Of a DNA stretch of 64,000 nucleotides, positions 56,214 through 64,000 are shown in pieces. Under the pieces are notes generated by a model. That model made no database searches and was not told where the DNA came from. It saw nothing but the letters and a program-made list of their open reading frames with translations. The position numbers and the translations under genes were made by a program. How positions within the stretch are numbered: position 1 is the stretch's first letter; every line of letters begins with the position of its first letter. Origin of the DNA: Thermithiobacillus plumbiphilus (GTDB taxonomy: Bacteria; Pseudomonadota; Gammaproteobacteria; Acidithiobacillales; Thermithiobacillaceae); assembly GCF_038070005.1 (NCBI RefSeq), contig NZ_JBBPCO010000013.1, forward strand, positions 1 to 64,000. Reading direction: 5' to 3'.

Positions 56214-57503
56214 TCAGGGTGTTCCGTCCACCTGCCTGCCATGTAGCCCCTGCTGCTGAAACCGCCCCCAGATGGCGCTGTCGAGTTCGACTGAGAGTGA
56301 GATCCCACCCTGATCGTCGATGTCCTCCTCGAGGACCTGTCCGTGGGCATAGAGCCGCGCCCGCCAGACGCCGTCGCCAGGCTCGAGATCCACGCAGACG
56401 CGGACCTTCTCATGACGCAGATGCTGTCCGATGGCGTCGATCAGCAGATCCGTGCCTTCGCCGGTCCAGGCCGACAGCCAGACCTGCCTTGGCAGGCCAG
56501 CTTCGTCCAGTTGCATCCCGGGATCCTGATCAACGGCGTCGATCTTGTTATACACGAGAATGGTCGGCAGGTCCTCGGCGCCGATCTCCCGGAGCACGGC
56601 ATCCACCTGCCGGATCTGGTCGCCGTGCTCGGGACTGGAAAAATCCACGACGTGCAGGAGCAGATCGGCAGCCGCCACCTCTTCAAGCGTGGCCCGGAAG
56701 GCGGCCACCAGCTGATGCGGCAGGTGGCGCACGAAGCCCACGGTATCGGTCAGCACCACCGCTTCACCAGTGGGCAGCATCAGGCGCCGCATGGTCGGAT
56801 CCAGCGTGGCAAAGAGCTGGTTGGCAGCGAATACTTCAGACTGCGTCAGCCGATTGAACAGGGTGGATTTGCCGGCATTGGTGTACCCAACCAGCGAGAT
56901 GGTGCGGATGGGCGCACGCTGGCGCGCACGCCGGCGCAGTGCCCGCCCGGCCCGCACCTTTTCCAGACGCTGCTTGAGGGTATGGATGCGCTGGCGCAGG
57001 ATGCGCCGGTCCAGTTCGAGCTGGGTTTCACCAGGACCGCGCAGGCCGATACCGCCGCGCTGACGTTCAAGGTGGGTCCAGCCCCGCACCAGGCGGGTGC
57101 TGAGATGCTCGAGCTGCGCGAGTTCAACCTGCAACTGGCCCTCATGGGTCCGGGCCCGGCTCGCAAAGATGTCCAGAATCAGGCCGACCCGGTCCAGCAC
57201 GCGGCAGGACAGGGCGCGTTCGATATTGCGCTCCTGAATGGGCGAGAGCGCGTGATTGAAGATCACGAGATCGGCCTGGGTGCTTTCGACCAGCAGCCGG
57301 ATTTCCTCGACCTTGCCCGAGCCAACGAAATAGGCGGGATCCGGCCGGCTGCGATTGGCCGAGACCTCGCCCACGATTTCCGCGCCTGCGGACAGGCTCA
57401 GTAGTCGGAGTTCCTCGATATCTTCCTGGGCTTCCCGGTACTGATCACCGAGATTGAGATGCACGAGAACCGTGCGGTTTGCTACCTTGGCTTGTTCGCC
57501 CAA
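56214..57503 (-). CDS. hflX: HflX, ribosome-splitting GTPase
   Basis: 429 residues: N-terminal HflX domain, Arg-rich coiled linker, and G domain with GYTNAGKSTLFNRL, DTVGFVRHLP and YNKIDAVD. Rescues stalled ribosomes after heat or antibiotic stress. The start appears to be TTG (57503) with GAGGAG six bases upstream, inside the end of hfq; I see no better ATG or GTG nearby. Three bases after hfq. Confidence 0.94.
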   Translation of the reverse strand: MGEQAKVANRTVLVHLNLGDQYREAQEDIEELRLLSLSAGAEIVGEVSANRSRPDPAYFVGSGKVEEIRLLVESTQADLVIFNHALSPIQERNIERALSCRVLDRVGLILDIFASRARTHEGQLQVELAQLEHLSTRLVRGWTHLERQRGGIGLRGPGETQLELDRRILRQRIHTLKQRLEKVRAGRALRRRARQRAPIRTISLVGYTNAGKSTLFNRLTQSEVFAANQLFATLDPTMRRLMLPTGEAVVLTDTVGFVRHLPHQLVAAFRATLEEVAAADLLLHVVDFSSPEHGDQIRQVDAVLREIGAEDLPTILVYNKIDAVDQDPGMQLDEAGLPRQVWLSAWTGEGTDLLIDAIGQHLRHEKVRVCVDLEPGDGVWRARLYAHGQVLEEDIDDQGGISLSVELDSAIWGRFQQQGLHGRQVDGTP

Positions 57504-57506
57504 ACC

Positions 57507-57764
57507 TTACTCCTCGCCGCCTCCGGACTTCTCCGCGTCGCTTGGCGCGGGCAAGCGCACATCTCGGCTGGGTACGACCGTGGAAATGGCGTGCTTGTAC
57601 ACCATCTGACTGACGGAATTGCGCAACAAAACGACAAACTGGTCGAAGGATTCGATATAACCCTGCAGCTTGATGCCGTTGACAAGATAAATGGATACCG
57701 GCACATGCTCCCGACGCAGCAGATTCAGGAAGGGGTCCTGCAGCATTTGTCCTTTCGCAGCCAT
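57507..57764 (-). CDS. hfq: Hfq, RNA chaperone
   Basis: Sm-like hexameric RNA chaperone for small RNA pairing. 85 residues: Sm1 ([20 protein letters not shown]) and Sm2 ([17 protein letters not shown]) with the proximal-site YKH. Short acidic C-terminal tail. GAGGAGAT lies about ten bases before the ATG, inside a small open frame that ends just before hfq. Confidence 0.97.
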   Translation of the reverse strand: MAAKGQMLQDPFLNLLRREHVPVSIYLVNGIKLQGYIESFDQFVVLLRNSVSQMVYKHAISTVVPSRDVRLPAPSDAEKSGGGEE

Positions 57765-57766
57765 TT

Positions 57767-57874
57767 TTAGATGATCTCCTCTTTTTTAATTTTGGCCAAG
57801 TGAATCGCTGCCAAGAAAAGGTACGCACGGTAGAGCGCCGACACTGCCTTGGGCAAGTCTAGCAAATTTTGCAT
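57767..57874 (-). CDS. Possible 35-residue small protein upstream of hfq
   Basis: An open frame fills most of the 134-base gap between miaA and hfq. ATG 57874 is preceded by TAGG at six bases. The product starts [20 protein letters not shown] and ends in a Lys/Glu-rich segment; the middle is hydrophobic. Its TAA stop is two bases before the hfq ATG, and it contains the hfq ribosome binding site, so coupling is possible. No family recognised; it may be chance. Confidence 0.35.
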   Translation of the reverse strand: MQNLLDLPKAVSALYRAYLFLAAIHLAKIKKEEII

Positions 57875-57898
57875 GCTGAACCTATTCCCCTAAAAGGC

Positions 57899-58855
57899 TT
57901 ATGCTGTGCCGGATTTTTCGGTTTCTCGATGAAACTGGCGAATGCGCCGGGCCACCTGTTCCGCGATTTGGACAGACATGCTGGTGTCCAGCAGTTCACA
58001 GCCGGTTTCACCACGCAACCAGGTCAGCTGACGCTTGGCCAGTTGCCGGGTAGCCTGCAGGGCGGCCGCCAGTGCCGCATCCAGAGACATCTCGCCCCGG
58101 CACCAGGCAAGTAGCTGTCTGTATCCGACAGCGCGCATGGCCGGAAGTTCAGGATCCAGCCCCTGGCGCCAGAGCCTTTGCACCTCTTCGGGAAAGCCAT
58201 TGCTCGACATCTGCGCCAGGCGTCTGCCAATCCGCTCGTAAAGCAGGTCTCTGGGCGGTGCAAGCACCAGCTTGAGATAGCGGTAATCGGCCCGGTCCCC
58301 GCCCGGTCGCTGCTGCCAGGCGCTCAGCGGCCGGCCCGTGGCCTGCCAGACTTCCAGCGCCCGGGTGATGCGCTGGCTGTCATTGGGATGGATCCTGGAC
58401 GCAGCCAGGGGATCATGTCTGGCGAGTTCCGTGTGCAAGGCCCTTGCGCCTTCCAGAGCGAGGCGCCGGCGCAGCTGGTCGCGCAGGGCTGCCGGGATGG
58501 GCGGGATCTCGATCAGCCCCTGCTCCAGGGCCCGGAAATAGAGGCCTGTGCCGCCCACCAGCAGGGGGATTCGTCCGCGCGCCCGCGTCGCGGCCATGCA
58601 GGCCAGGGCATCGCGACGGAAATCGCCCGCGCAATAGTTTTCGGAAGGATCACGGATGTCGATCAGGGCATGGGGATAACTCTGTCGCAAAGCCGGATCG
58701 GGCTTGGCGGTACCGATGTCCATGCCGCGATAGACCAGGGCCGAGTCCACGCTGATGATGTCGACCGGCAGACGATCCGCCAGAGCAATGGCGAGATCGG
58801 TCTTGCCGCTGGCGGTTGGGCCCATGAGAAAGATGGCGGGGTAAGCGGCAGTCAT
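57899..58855 (-). CDS. miaA: MiaA, tRNA dimethylallyltransferase
   Basis: Adds the dimethylallyl group to A37 of tRNAs reading UNN codons. About 318 residues: P-loop GPTASGKTDLAIALA, DSALVYRGMDIGTAKP, GGTGLYFRAL. Start MTAAYPAIFL at 58855, 22 bases after mutL; the longer frame overlaps mutL. Confidence 0.96.
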   Translation of the reverse strand: MTAAYPAIFLMGPTASGKTDLAIALADRLPVDIISVDSALVYRGMDIGTAKPDPALRQSYPHALIDIRDPSENYCAGDFRRDALACMAATRARGRIPLLVGGTGLYFRALEQGLIEIPPIPAALRDQLRRRLALEGARALHTELARHDPLAASRIHPNDSQRITRALEVWQATGRPLSAWQQRPGGDRADYRYLKLVLAPPRDLLYERIGRRLAQMSSNGFPEEVQRLWRQGLDPELPAMRAVGYRQLLAWCRGEMSLDAALAAALQATRQLAKRQLTWLRGETGCELLDTSMSVQIAEQVARRIRQFHRETEKSGTA

Positions 58856-58877
58856 GGATGGCGGAAGCCGGCGAGGC

Positions 58878-60698
58878 TCATCTGCCGCGCAGGAAGAGCC
58901 GGTCCATTTCATCGAGGCTCATCTGCACGTAGGTCGGACGCCCATGATTGCACTGGCCGGCACGCGGGGTTTGTTCCACCTGGCGCAGCAGGGCGTTCAT
59001 TTCTTCCAGGCTCAAGGGGTGATTGGCCTTGATGGCCGCCTTGCAGGCGATGTTGCCAAGCAGAGCATGGATGCACTCCTCGGTGTGACGGCTGCTGCCG
59101 AGTTCGCGCAGATCGTCCAGAAAGACCTGGAAGAGTGGACCGAGATCGCGCCCCGAGAGCAGGCGCGGCATGCTGCGCACCACCAGGGTCTGAGGCCCGA
59201 GCGCGCTGCAGTCGAAACCGTTTTCCCGGAATGCCGACTGATGGGCTTCCCAGACCTGCATCTGGGCAGGGCTCAGGGTCAGCTGTACCGGGATCAGCAA
59301 GGCCTGCACCGATTGCCCGGTCCCCAGTTGCTGCTTGAGTTCTTCATAGAGCACCCGCTCGTGCGCCGCATGCTGATCCACCAGCACCAGCCCCTGGTCG
59401 TTCTCCGCGAGGATGAAACGGCCGGCAACCTGGCCGATGGCCCGCCCCAGGGCGTGTTGCCCGATATCGGCAGGCATTGGCCCTGATGGCTGCTCCGGAA
59501 CGAGGCTTGCGGCCGGTGCAATGGCCGGGGCCACCAGCGCCGCCCAGTAATCGGCGCCCGGTTCGCGCAGGGGCAATGCCCCCTGCCCCCTTGCAGGTGC
59601 GGGACGGGCGGAGGACAACGGCAGATCTGGCTTGAAGGCTGGCGCCTCATTGTTTTCCCTGGGCGCCGGCTCCGGTATCGGGGTCGCTGAAGGACGGTAC
59701 TCACCCAGCACCTGGTACAGGGTGCGATACAGGAAATCATGCACCAGCCGCGCCTCGCGAAAGCGCACTTCCTGCTTGGCGGGATGCACGTTCACGTCCA
59801 CGCTGGCGGGGTCGAGGCACAGGTACAGCACAAAGGCCGGGTGTCGGCCCTTGAATAGCACGTCACTGAAGGCCTGGCGCACGGCATGGGCGACCGTCTT
59901 GTCACGCACCGGCCGGCCATTGACGAAAAAGTGCTGCGCAGCGGTATTGGCGCGATTGAAGTTGGGCAGGCCCACCCAGCCTTCCAGACGCAAGCCGAGA
60001 TGCTCGTGCTCGACATAGAGCGAGTTTTCCAGGAAACCTTCCCCGAGGATCTCCGCCACGCGCTGATGCCGGGCCTGGGCATCCAGTGCCGGCGGGAGAC
60101 GCCAGACGCTGCGCTCCGCGGACTGAAACCGGAATTCCACGTCAAAGCGCGCCAGCGCGGCAGCCCGCACCACATCCTGAACGTGGAAAAGCTCGGTACG
60201 CTCGCCCTTGAGAAACTTGCGACGCGCCGGTGTGTTGAAAAACAGATCCCGCACCTCGACCGTGGTTCCCGCTGGGTGGGCCGCCGGTGCAAGCTCTCCG
60301 CTTTCACCGCCGGACACGCTGATCTGCCAGGCCTGTTCCGTTCCCGTCTCGCGGCTGGTGAGTTGCAGTCGCGCCACCGAGGCGATGGCGGGCAGCGCCT
60401 CGCCCCGAAAGCCAAAACTCTCCACCTGCTCCAGCTCCTCCAGGCTGCGGATCTTGCTGGTGGCATGGCGGGCAAGGCAAAGCGCCAGATCATCCGGCGC
60501 GATCCCGTGGCCGTCATCGCGGATGCGGATGCGCCGCAAGCCGCTTTCCTCGAGCAGGATTTCCACGCGGCGGGCACCGGCATCCAGGCTGTTTTCCAGC
60601 AGCTCCTTGACTACCGAGGCGGGCCGGTCGACTACCTCGCCAGCGGCAATCTGGTTGATGAGCAGGGCTGGCAGGAGCTGCACCCGGGATGCGGGCAT
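58878..60698 (-). CDS. mutL: MutL, DNA mismatch repair protein
   Basis: 606 residues: GHKL ATPase N terminus (NQIAAGEVVDRPASVVKEL; DDGHGI; TSKI; GFRGEAL), Pro-rich linker (about 340-420) and C-terminal dimerisation domain. I see no DQHA(X)2E(X)4E endonuclease motif in complete form: the segment LVDQHAAHERVLYEEL does contain DQHAAHERVLYEE, so an endonuclease-type reading is possible. Confidence 0.95.
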   Translation of the reverse strand: MPASRVQLLPALLINQIAAGEVVDRPASVVKELLENSLDAGARRVEILLEESGLRRIRIRDDGHGIAPDDLALCLARHATSKIRSLEELEQVESFGFRGEALPAIASVARLQLTSRETGTEQAWQISVSGGESGELAPAAHPAGTTVEVRDLFFNTPARRKFLKGERTELFHVQDVVRAAALARFDVEFRFQSAERSVWRLPPALDAQARHQRVAEILGEGFLENSLYVEHEHLGLRLEGWVGLPNFNRANTAAQHFFVNGRPVRDKTVAHAVRQAFSDVLFKGRHPAFVLYLCLDPASVDVNVHPAKQEVRFREARLVHDFLYRTLYQVLGEYRPSATPIPEPAPRENNEAPAFKPDLPLSSARPAPARGQGALPLREPGADYWAALVAPAIAPAASLVPEQPSGPMPADIGQHALGRAIGQVAGRFILAENDQGLVLVDQHAAHERVLYEELKQQLGTGQSVQALLIPVQLTLSPAQMQVWEAHQSAFRENGFDCSALGPQTLVVRSMPRLLSGRDLGPLFQVFLDDLRELGSSRHTEECIHALLGNIACKAAIKANHPLSLEEMNALLRQVEQTPRAGQCNHGRPTYVQMSLDEMDRLFLRGR

Positions 60699-60709
60699 GG
60701 GAAACTCCT

Positions 60710-62134
60710 TCAGGGCAGGACGAGCTGCTGTCCGGCCAGGAGGCGACCGGATTTCAGCGAATTGATCTTGCGCAGTTTTTCGAGGCTGACGTCGTAAAGT
60801 CGTGAAATGCCCGTCAGGGTTTCACCCGACTTAACCCGATGTATACGGCTGGCGGTCGAATCTTCCTGCTGGCGGCCACTGGTCGCCGGCTTCTCATCCG
60901 GCTCCCGGGACACCAGCTTGGTCGGTGGCACGATGACAGGCCTGCTGTTGCGGGCCATGTACTGGCTGATGCCGCTGAAGATGGCGTCCGCCAGTTGCGT
61001 TTGATACTTGCTGCTGTTGAGCAGGCGTTCCTCTTCGGGATTGGTGATGAACCCGGTTTCCACCAGAATGGACGGCACGTCCGGCGACTTGAGCACGACA
61101 AAGCCTGCCTGGCCAAAGTCGTCACGGTGCAGCCTGGTGAGTTTTTCGAGATTGCCCAGCACATTGGTTGCCAGGACCTGACTGTCGCTGATCGTCGCGG
61201 TCTGGGAGAGATCCAGCAGCACCGAAGCCAGCATGTTGTCCTTGTCGGCAATGCGGATGCCACCGACGAGGTCAGCCTGGTTTTCCTTGTTGGCAAGCAT
61301 GGCTGCCGCCTGGTCACTTGCCCCCTTCGGGCTGAGGGTATACACGCTGGCGCCGCGCGCGGATGCGCCTATCGAAGCATCGGCATGGATGGACACGAAG
61401 ATGTCCGCCTTGACCTGGCGGGCACGCTTGGTGCGATCCCAGAGCGTCACGAAATGATCCCCGTCCCGGGTCAGGAAGGCCCGCATGCCCGGGGTCTTGT
61501 TGATGCGCCGCGCCAGGGCCCGCGCGATGGCCAGGGTCACGTTCTTCTCGTATGTGCCGTCGGGACCGATGGCGCCAGGGTCCTCGCCCCCATGCCCGGC
61601 GTCCACGGCCACCAGCCAGCTGCGCCCGGACATGGAAGATGGCAAGGGCATGGGATCGCCCCGTTCCTTGTCCTGCCACAGGGCGTGAACTCCCGTCGCA
61701 CTACTGTCTGACATGGCAGCGCGGCCCAGCGGGGTCGTAGGTGGTGCCAGATCAATCACCAGACGGTGGCTATAAGGCCCCATGGGCTTGAGCAGAAAGG
61801 CCGATACCTGCACGGGCATCATCGTGTCCAGGGCCAGGCTGACATCCTCATTCTGCAGTTGCACGCGGCGAATGGCCCGGAGATAGCGATTGTCGCCGGC
61901 CAGCTCGGGTGTTTTCGAAAGCAGCAGGGCGTTTTTCAGGGTGACGAGGACCTGGCCATCGTGCTGCTCCCAGCTGAAATGCACCGGGGCCGCCAGATCG
62001 AAGACCAGCCGCGCCTTGTCGGGGCTGGCCCAGAAGCGCGCACCCCGGACCTCCACCGGCCCGGCAATGCTCTCGGTGCAGCAAAACAGGCTGTAGGTGA
62101 TCAGCAGGAAAATGAGATATATCGATTTGGTCAT
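60710..62134 (-). CDS. amiC: N-acetylmuramoyl-L-alanine amidase, AmiC type with LysM
   Basis: Cell-wall amidase for daughter cell separation. About 474 residues: signal peptide, AMIN domain (RGARFWASPDKARLVFDLAA), zinc Amidase_3 domain (VAVDAGHGGEDPGAIGPDG; VSIHADAS; ILVETGFITNPEEE), and a C-terminal LysM (VKSGETLTGISRLYDVSLEK). ATG 62134 overlaps the tsaE stop by one base. Confidence 0.94.
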   Translation of the reverse strand: MTKSIYLIFLLITYSLFCCTESIAGPVEVRGARFWASPDKARLVFDLAAPVHFSWEQHDGQVLVTLKNALLLSKTPELAGDNRYLRAIRRVQLQNEDVSLALDTMMPVQVSAFLLKPMGPYSHRLVIDLAPPTTPLGRAAMSDSSATGVHALWQDKERGDPMPLPSSMSGRSWLVAVDAGHGGEDPGAIGPDGTYEKNVTLAIARALARRINKTPGMRAFLTRDGDHFVTLWDRTKRARQVKADIFVSIHADASIGASARGASVYTLSPKGASDQAAAMLANKENQADLVGGIRIADKDNMLASVLLDLSQTATISDSQVLATNVLGNLEKLTRLHRDDFGQAGFVVLKSPDVPSILVETGFITNPEEERLLNSSKYQTQLADAIFSGISQYMARNSRPVIVPPTKLVSREPDEKPATSGRQQEDSTASRIHRVKSGETLTGISRLYDVSLEKLRKINSLKSGRLLAGQQLVLP

Positions 62135-62583
62135 CAGTCGTCCCCCGGCAGGCAGGCGCGGCCTCTTTCGCTGGCATGGAACAGGGTGATCCGGTGATCG
62201 GGCAGACACAGTTCCAGAGACAAGTGCAAGTCCGGGGCTGGCAACAGCCCGGCGGCGCGTTCCGGCCACTCAACAAGACAAAGCGACTGGCTGGAAAGAT
62301 AGTCACGGAAGCCCATCATGTCCAGTTCCTCCGGATCCTCCAGGCGATACAGGTCAAAGTGATAGGCCGGTCCGCGGGCAGTCTCATAGGACTCGACCAG
62401 GGTATAGGTCGGGCTCTTGGTGCGGCCCGCATGGCCATAACCCGCCAGAATGCCGCTTGCCAGGGTGGTCTTGCCGGCGCCAAGATCACCGCTGAGATAT
62501 ACCAGGGTACCAGGCTTTAGCGCCTGCCCGAGGGTCTTGCCCCATTCACGCATGAGTTCGGGGCTGGGAATGTCCCAGTGCAT
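62134..62583 (-). CDS. tsaE: TsaE, tRNA threonylcarbamoyladenosine biosynthesis ATPase
   Basis: 149 residues; P-loop GDLGAGKTTLASGIL, then KSPTYTLVESYE and HFDLYRLEDPEEL. Essential partner of TsaB/TsaD. Start overlaps the preceding CBS gene stop by one base. Confidence 0.96.
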   Translation of the reverse strand: MHWDIPSPELMREWGKTLGQALKPGTLVYLSGDLGAGKTTLASGILAGYGHAGRTKSPTYTLVESYETARGPAYHFDLYRLEDPEELDMMGFRDYLSSQSLCLVEWPERAAGLLPAPDLHLSLELCLPDHRITLFHASERGRACLPGDD

Positions 62584-63047
62584 CAGCCGCGAGATCGCTG
62601 GATCAGCTCACGCAGCACATCCGAGCGCGTGACGATCCCTAGCAGCCGATTCTCGCCATCGACCACCGGCAGGGCATGGATATGGCTGTGGGCGAGTTTC
62701 TCGGCAACATCATCGGCACTCTCCTCGGGCCTTGCGGTCACGACTTCGGTGCTGGCCAGTTCCAGCGCTGTCGAGGCCGTAGCCTTGCGCAGTTCGTGGG
62801 CAAACTCCTGAAAGCCTCCCAGGGGAATGAAGCTGTCCAGCAGGGTGAACACGGTCGGCAGATGGACCTTGCGTCGGGCATCGATGAGATCCTCCTGGCT
62901 GATGATCCCCTGCAGGCGCCCTTGCTCATCGACCACCGGCACACTGTGATGCCGGGTCTCCAGAAAGACCTTGGCAACGGTATCCACGCTGTCGTTTGCA
63001 TTCACGCTGACCACATTGCTGCTCATGATGTCCTGGGCGCAAGCCAT
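62583..63047 (-). CDS. CBS-domain pair protein
   Basis: 154 residues made of two CBS motifs (about 8-60, MSSNVVSVNANDSVDTVAKV; about 100-150, VVTARPEESADDVAEKLA and ALPVVDGENRLLGIVTRSD). Probably binds an adenine nucleotide and regulates a partner. Function unknown; position next to tsaE suggests only co-transcription. Confidence 0.88.
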   Translation of the reverse strand: MACAQDIMSSNVVSVNANDSVDTVAKVFLETRHHSVPVVDEQGRLQGIISQEDLIDARRKVHLPTVFTLLDSFIPLGGFQEFAHELRKATASTALELASTEVVTARPEESADDVAEKLAHSHIHALPVVDGENRLLGIVTRSDVLRELIQRSRG

Positions 63048-63069
63048 GCCTGTTCTCCTGTCGCTTGAA

Positions 63070-64000
63070 CTACGAGGTAACGTGGTCGATCGCCCGCAGG
63101 ATGACTTCCATCATCCGCTCGATCTCGGCCAGGCTGATGCTCAGAGGCGGCATCAAGACCAGGGTGTCTCCCAGGGGGCGCGTATAGACACCTGCCTCGA
63201 CTGCCGCGCGCGAAATGGCGTATTCGACCCGGTCACCATAAGGATAGGCCGCTCCGGCGGTTTTGTCCGCGACGATCTCGATACCAATCATCAGACCCTT
63301 TTGACGCAGCGCGCCGACATGCGGGTGATCCCAAAGCGGCATCAGCCTTTCCTGAAGATACTGGATTTTTTCGGGGAGTCCGGCAAGTACCTGATCATCC
63401 TCAAAAATGCCGAGGTTCTCCAGGGCCACCGCGCAGGCCAGCGGATTCCCGGTAAAGGTGTGCCCGTGATAGAACTGGCGCGTATCGCCGAAGGCGCCGA
63501 GGAATGCCTCATAGACCCGGTTGCTGGCGAGGGTGGCCGCCAGCGGCAGATAGCCGCCCGACAGCCCCTTGCCCAGACACATCAGATCCGGGGTGACCTG
63601 CTCGTGCTCACAGGCGAACATGCGCCCGGTGCGCCCGAAACCGGTGGCGACCTCATCGAGAATCAGCAATACATCATATTGGTCGCAGAGCTCGCGCGCG
63701 CCGCGCAGGATGCCCGCGGGAAAAGGCAGCAGCCCCGCCGCGCCCTGGATGCCGCTTTCCAGCACCAGCGCCGCGATTTCATGGCCGCGCGCCATCAGCG
63801 CCTCTTCCAGTTGCGTGAGCCAGGCCGTGGCCGCCGCAGGCTGATCCCAGTCAAGGGGACCGAACATCTCGCGCGCCAGCCCATAGGGACTGGGCAGGCG
63901 CGCGGCATGGAACAGCAGCCCCTGATAAACTCCATGGAAAAGGTCCATGCCACCCACGGACACCGCCCCCACCGTGTCGCCGTGATAGGCGTTGTCGAGA
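63070..64000 (-). CDS. bioA: BioA, DAPA aminotransferase (N terminus beyond right edge)
   Basis: Uses S-adenosylmethionine to aminate 8-amino-7-oxononanoate in biotin synthesis. The frame is open to base 64000, so about 310 C-terminal residues are present. Visible: YHGDTVGAVSVGG, the cofactor Asp in LILDEVATGFGRTG, the PLP lysine in LGKGLSGG, and HTFTGNPLACAVA. The internal GTG at 63972 is not the start. Confidence 0.95.
   Translation of the reverse strand, partial: LDNAYHGDTVGAVSVGGMDLFHGVYQGLLFHAARLPSPYGLAREMFGPLDWDQPAAATAWLTQLEEALMARGHEIAALVLESGIQGAAGLLPFPAGILRGARELCDQYDVLLILDEVATGFGRTGRMFACEHEQVTPDLMCLGKGLSGGYLPLAATLASNRVYEAFLGAFGDTRQFYHGHTFTGNPLACAVALENLGIFEDDQVLAGLPEKIQYLQERLMPLWDHPHVGALRQKGLMIGIEIVADKTAGAAYPYGDRVEYAISRAAVEAGVYTRPLGDTLVLMPPLSISLAEIERMMEVILRAIDHVTS

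Noticed and set aside
54839-56857. 672-codon open frame on the plus strand
   Set aside because: Antisense to hflK and part of hflX and crosses their intergenic hairpin; no domain recognised.

Overview
The window is a compact flagellum and chemotaxis locus from a Gram-negative proteobacterium with a GC-rich genome. It is joined on the right to the conserved block bioA - CBS protein - tsaE - amiC - mutL - miaA - hfq - hflX - hflK - hflC - DUF2065 - hisZ - purA. The regulators (a FleQ/FlrA-type sigma-54 activator, FleS/FleR, FlhF/FlhG and FliA) are those of polar flagella in Gammaproteobacteria. hisZ inside the hfq-hflXKC-purA block is more typical of Betaproteobacteria and deep-branching Gammaproteobacteria or Acidithiobacillia. 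I cannot name the genus. Nearly all genes are on the minus strand. The exception is flgA-flgM-flgN-csrA-fliW (48.1-50.4 kb).

Layout, from low to high coordinates. 1-4.5 kb: chemotaxis operon cheR-cheY-cheZ-cheA-cheB (cheB runs off the left edge), transcribed leftward from a sigma-28-like promoter buried in the 3' end of fliA. 4.5-15.3 kb: one tightly overlapping operon, fliL-M-N-O-P-Q-R-flhB-A-F-G-fliA, behind a sigma-54 promoter. 15.5-22.1 kb: fliE-F-G-H-I-J-K behind a second sigma-54 promoter. 22.1-26.2 kb: fleQ-fleS-fleR behind a sigma-70-like promoter. 26.3-31.8 kb: fliC-flaG-fliD-fliS-fliT-like-PilZ-like, with a perfect sigma-28 promoter for fliC and an internal sigma-54 promoter for fliD. 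31.9-37.7 kb: a four-gene sugar-modification island (methyltransferase, hexapeptide acyltransferase, DegT aminotransferase, giant multidomain glycosyltransferase), probably for flagellin glycosylation. 37.7-47.9 kb: flgB to flgL behind a sigma-54 promoter. 48.1-50.4 kb: flgA on the opposite strand with its own sigma-54 promoter, then flgM (sigma-28), flgN, csrA and fliW. 50.4-64 kb: a YcgR-type PilZ gene convergent with fliW, then the housekeeping block.

The promoters suggest a hierarchy: FleQ (sigma-70), then sigma-54 genes (basal body, export, hook, cap and fliA), then sigma-28 genes (fliC, flgM, cheR operon). FlgM would hold FliA until the hook is complete. Added to this is a post-transcriptional module not usual for this flagellar type: csrA and fliW are translationally coupled, the CsrA has the long C-terminal tail and Asn55 of the Bacillus subtilis FliW-binding type, and the fliC leader carries two GGA motifs over its ribosome binding site. 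A flagellin-FliW-CsrA feedback switch running on top of a FleQ/sigma-54/FliA cascade is the most interesting system here.

I saw no rRNA, tRNA, CRISPR array, insertion sequence or integrase. No gap between genes exceeds about 215 bases. motAB, cheW and chemoreceptor genes are not in the window. Promoter and start-codon calls were made by eye.
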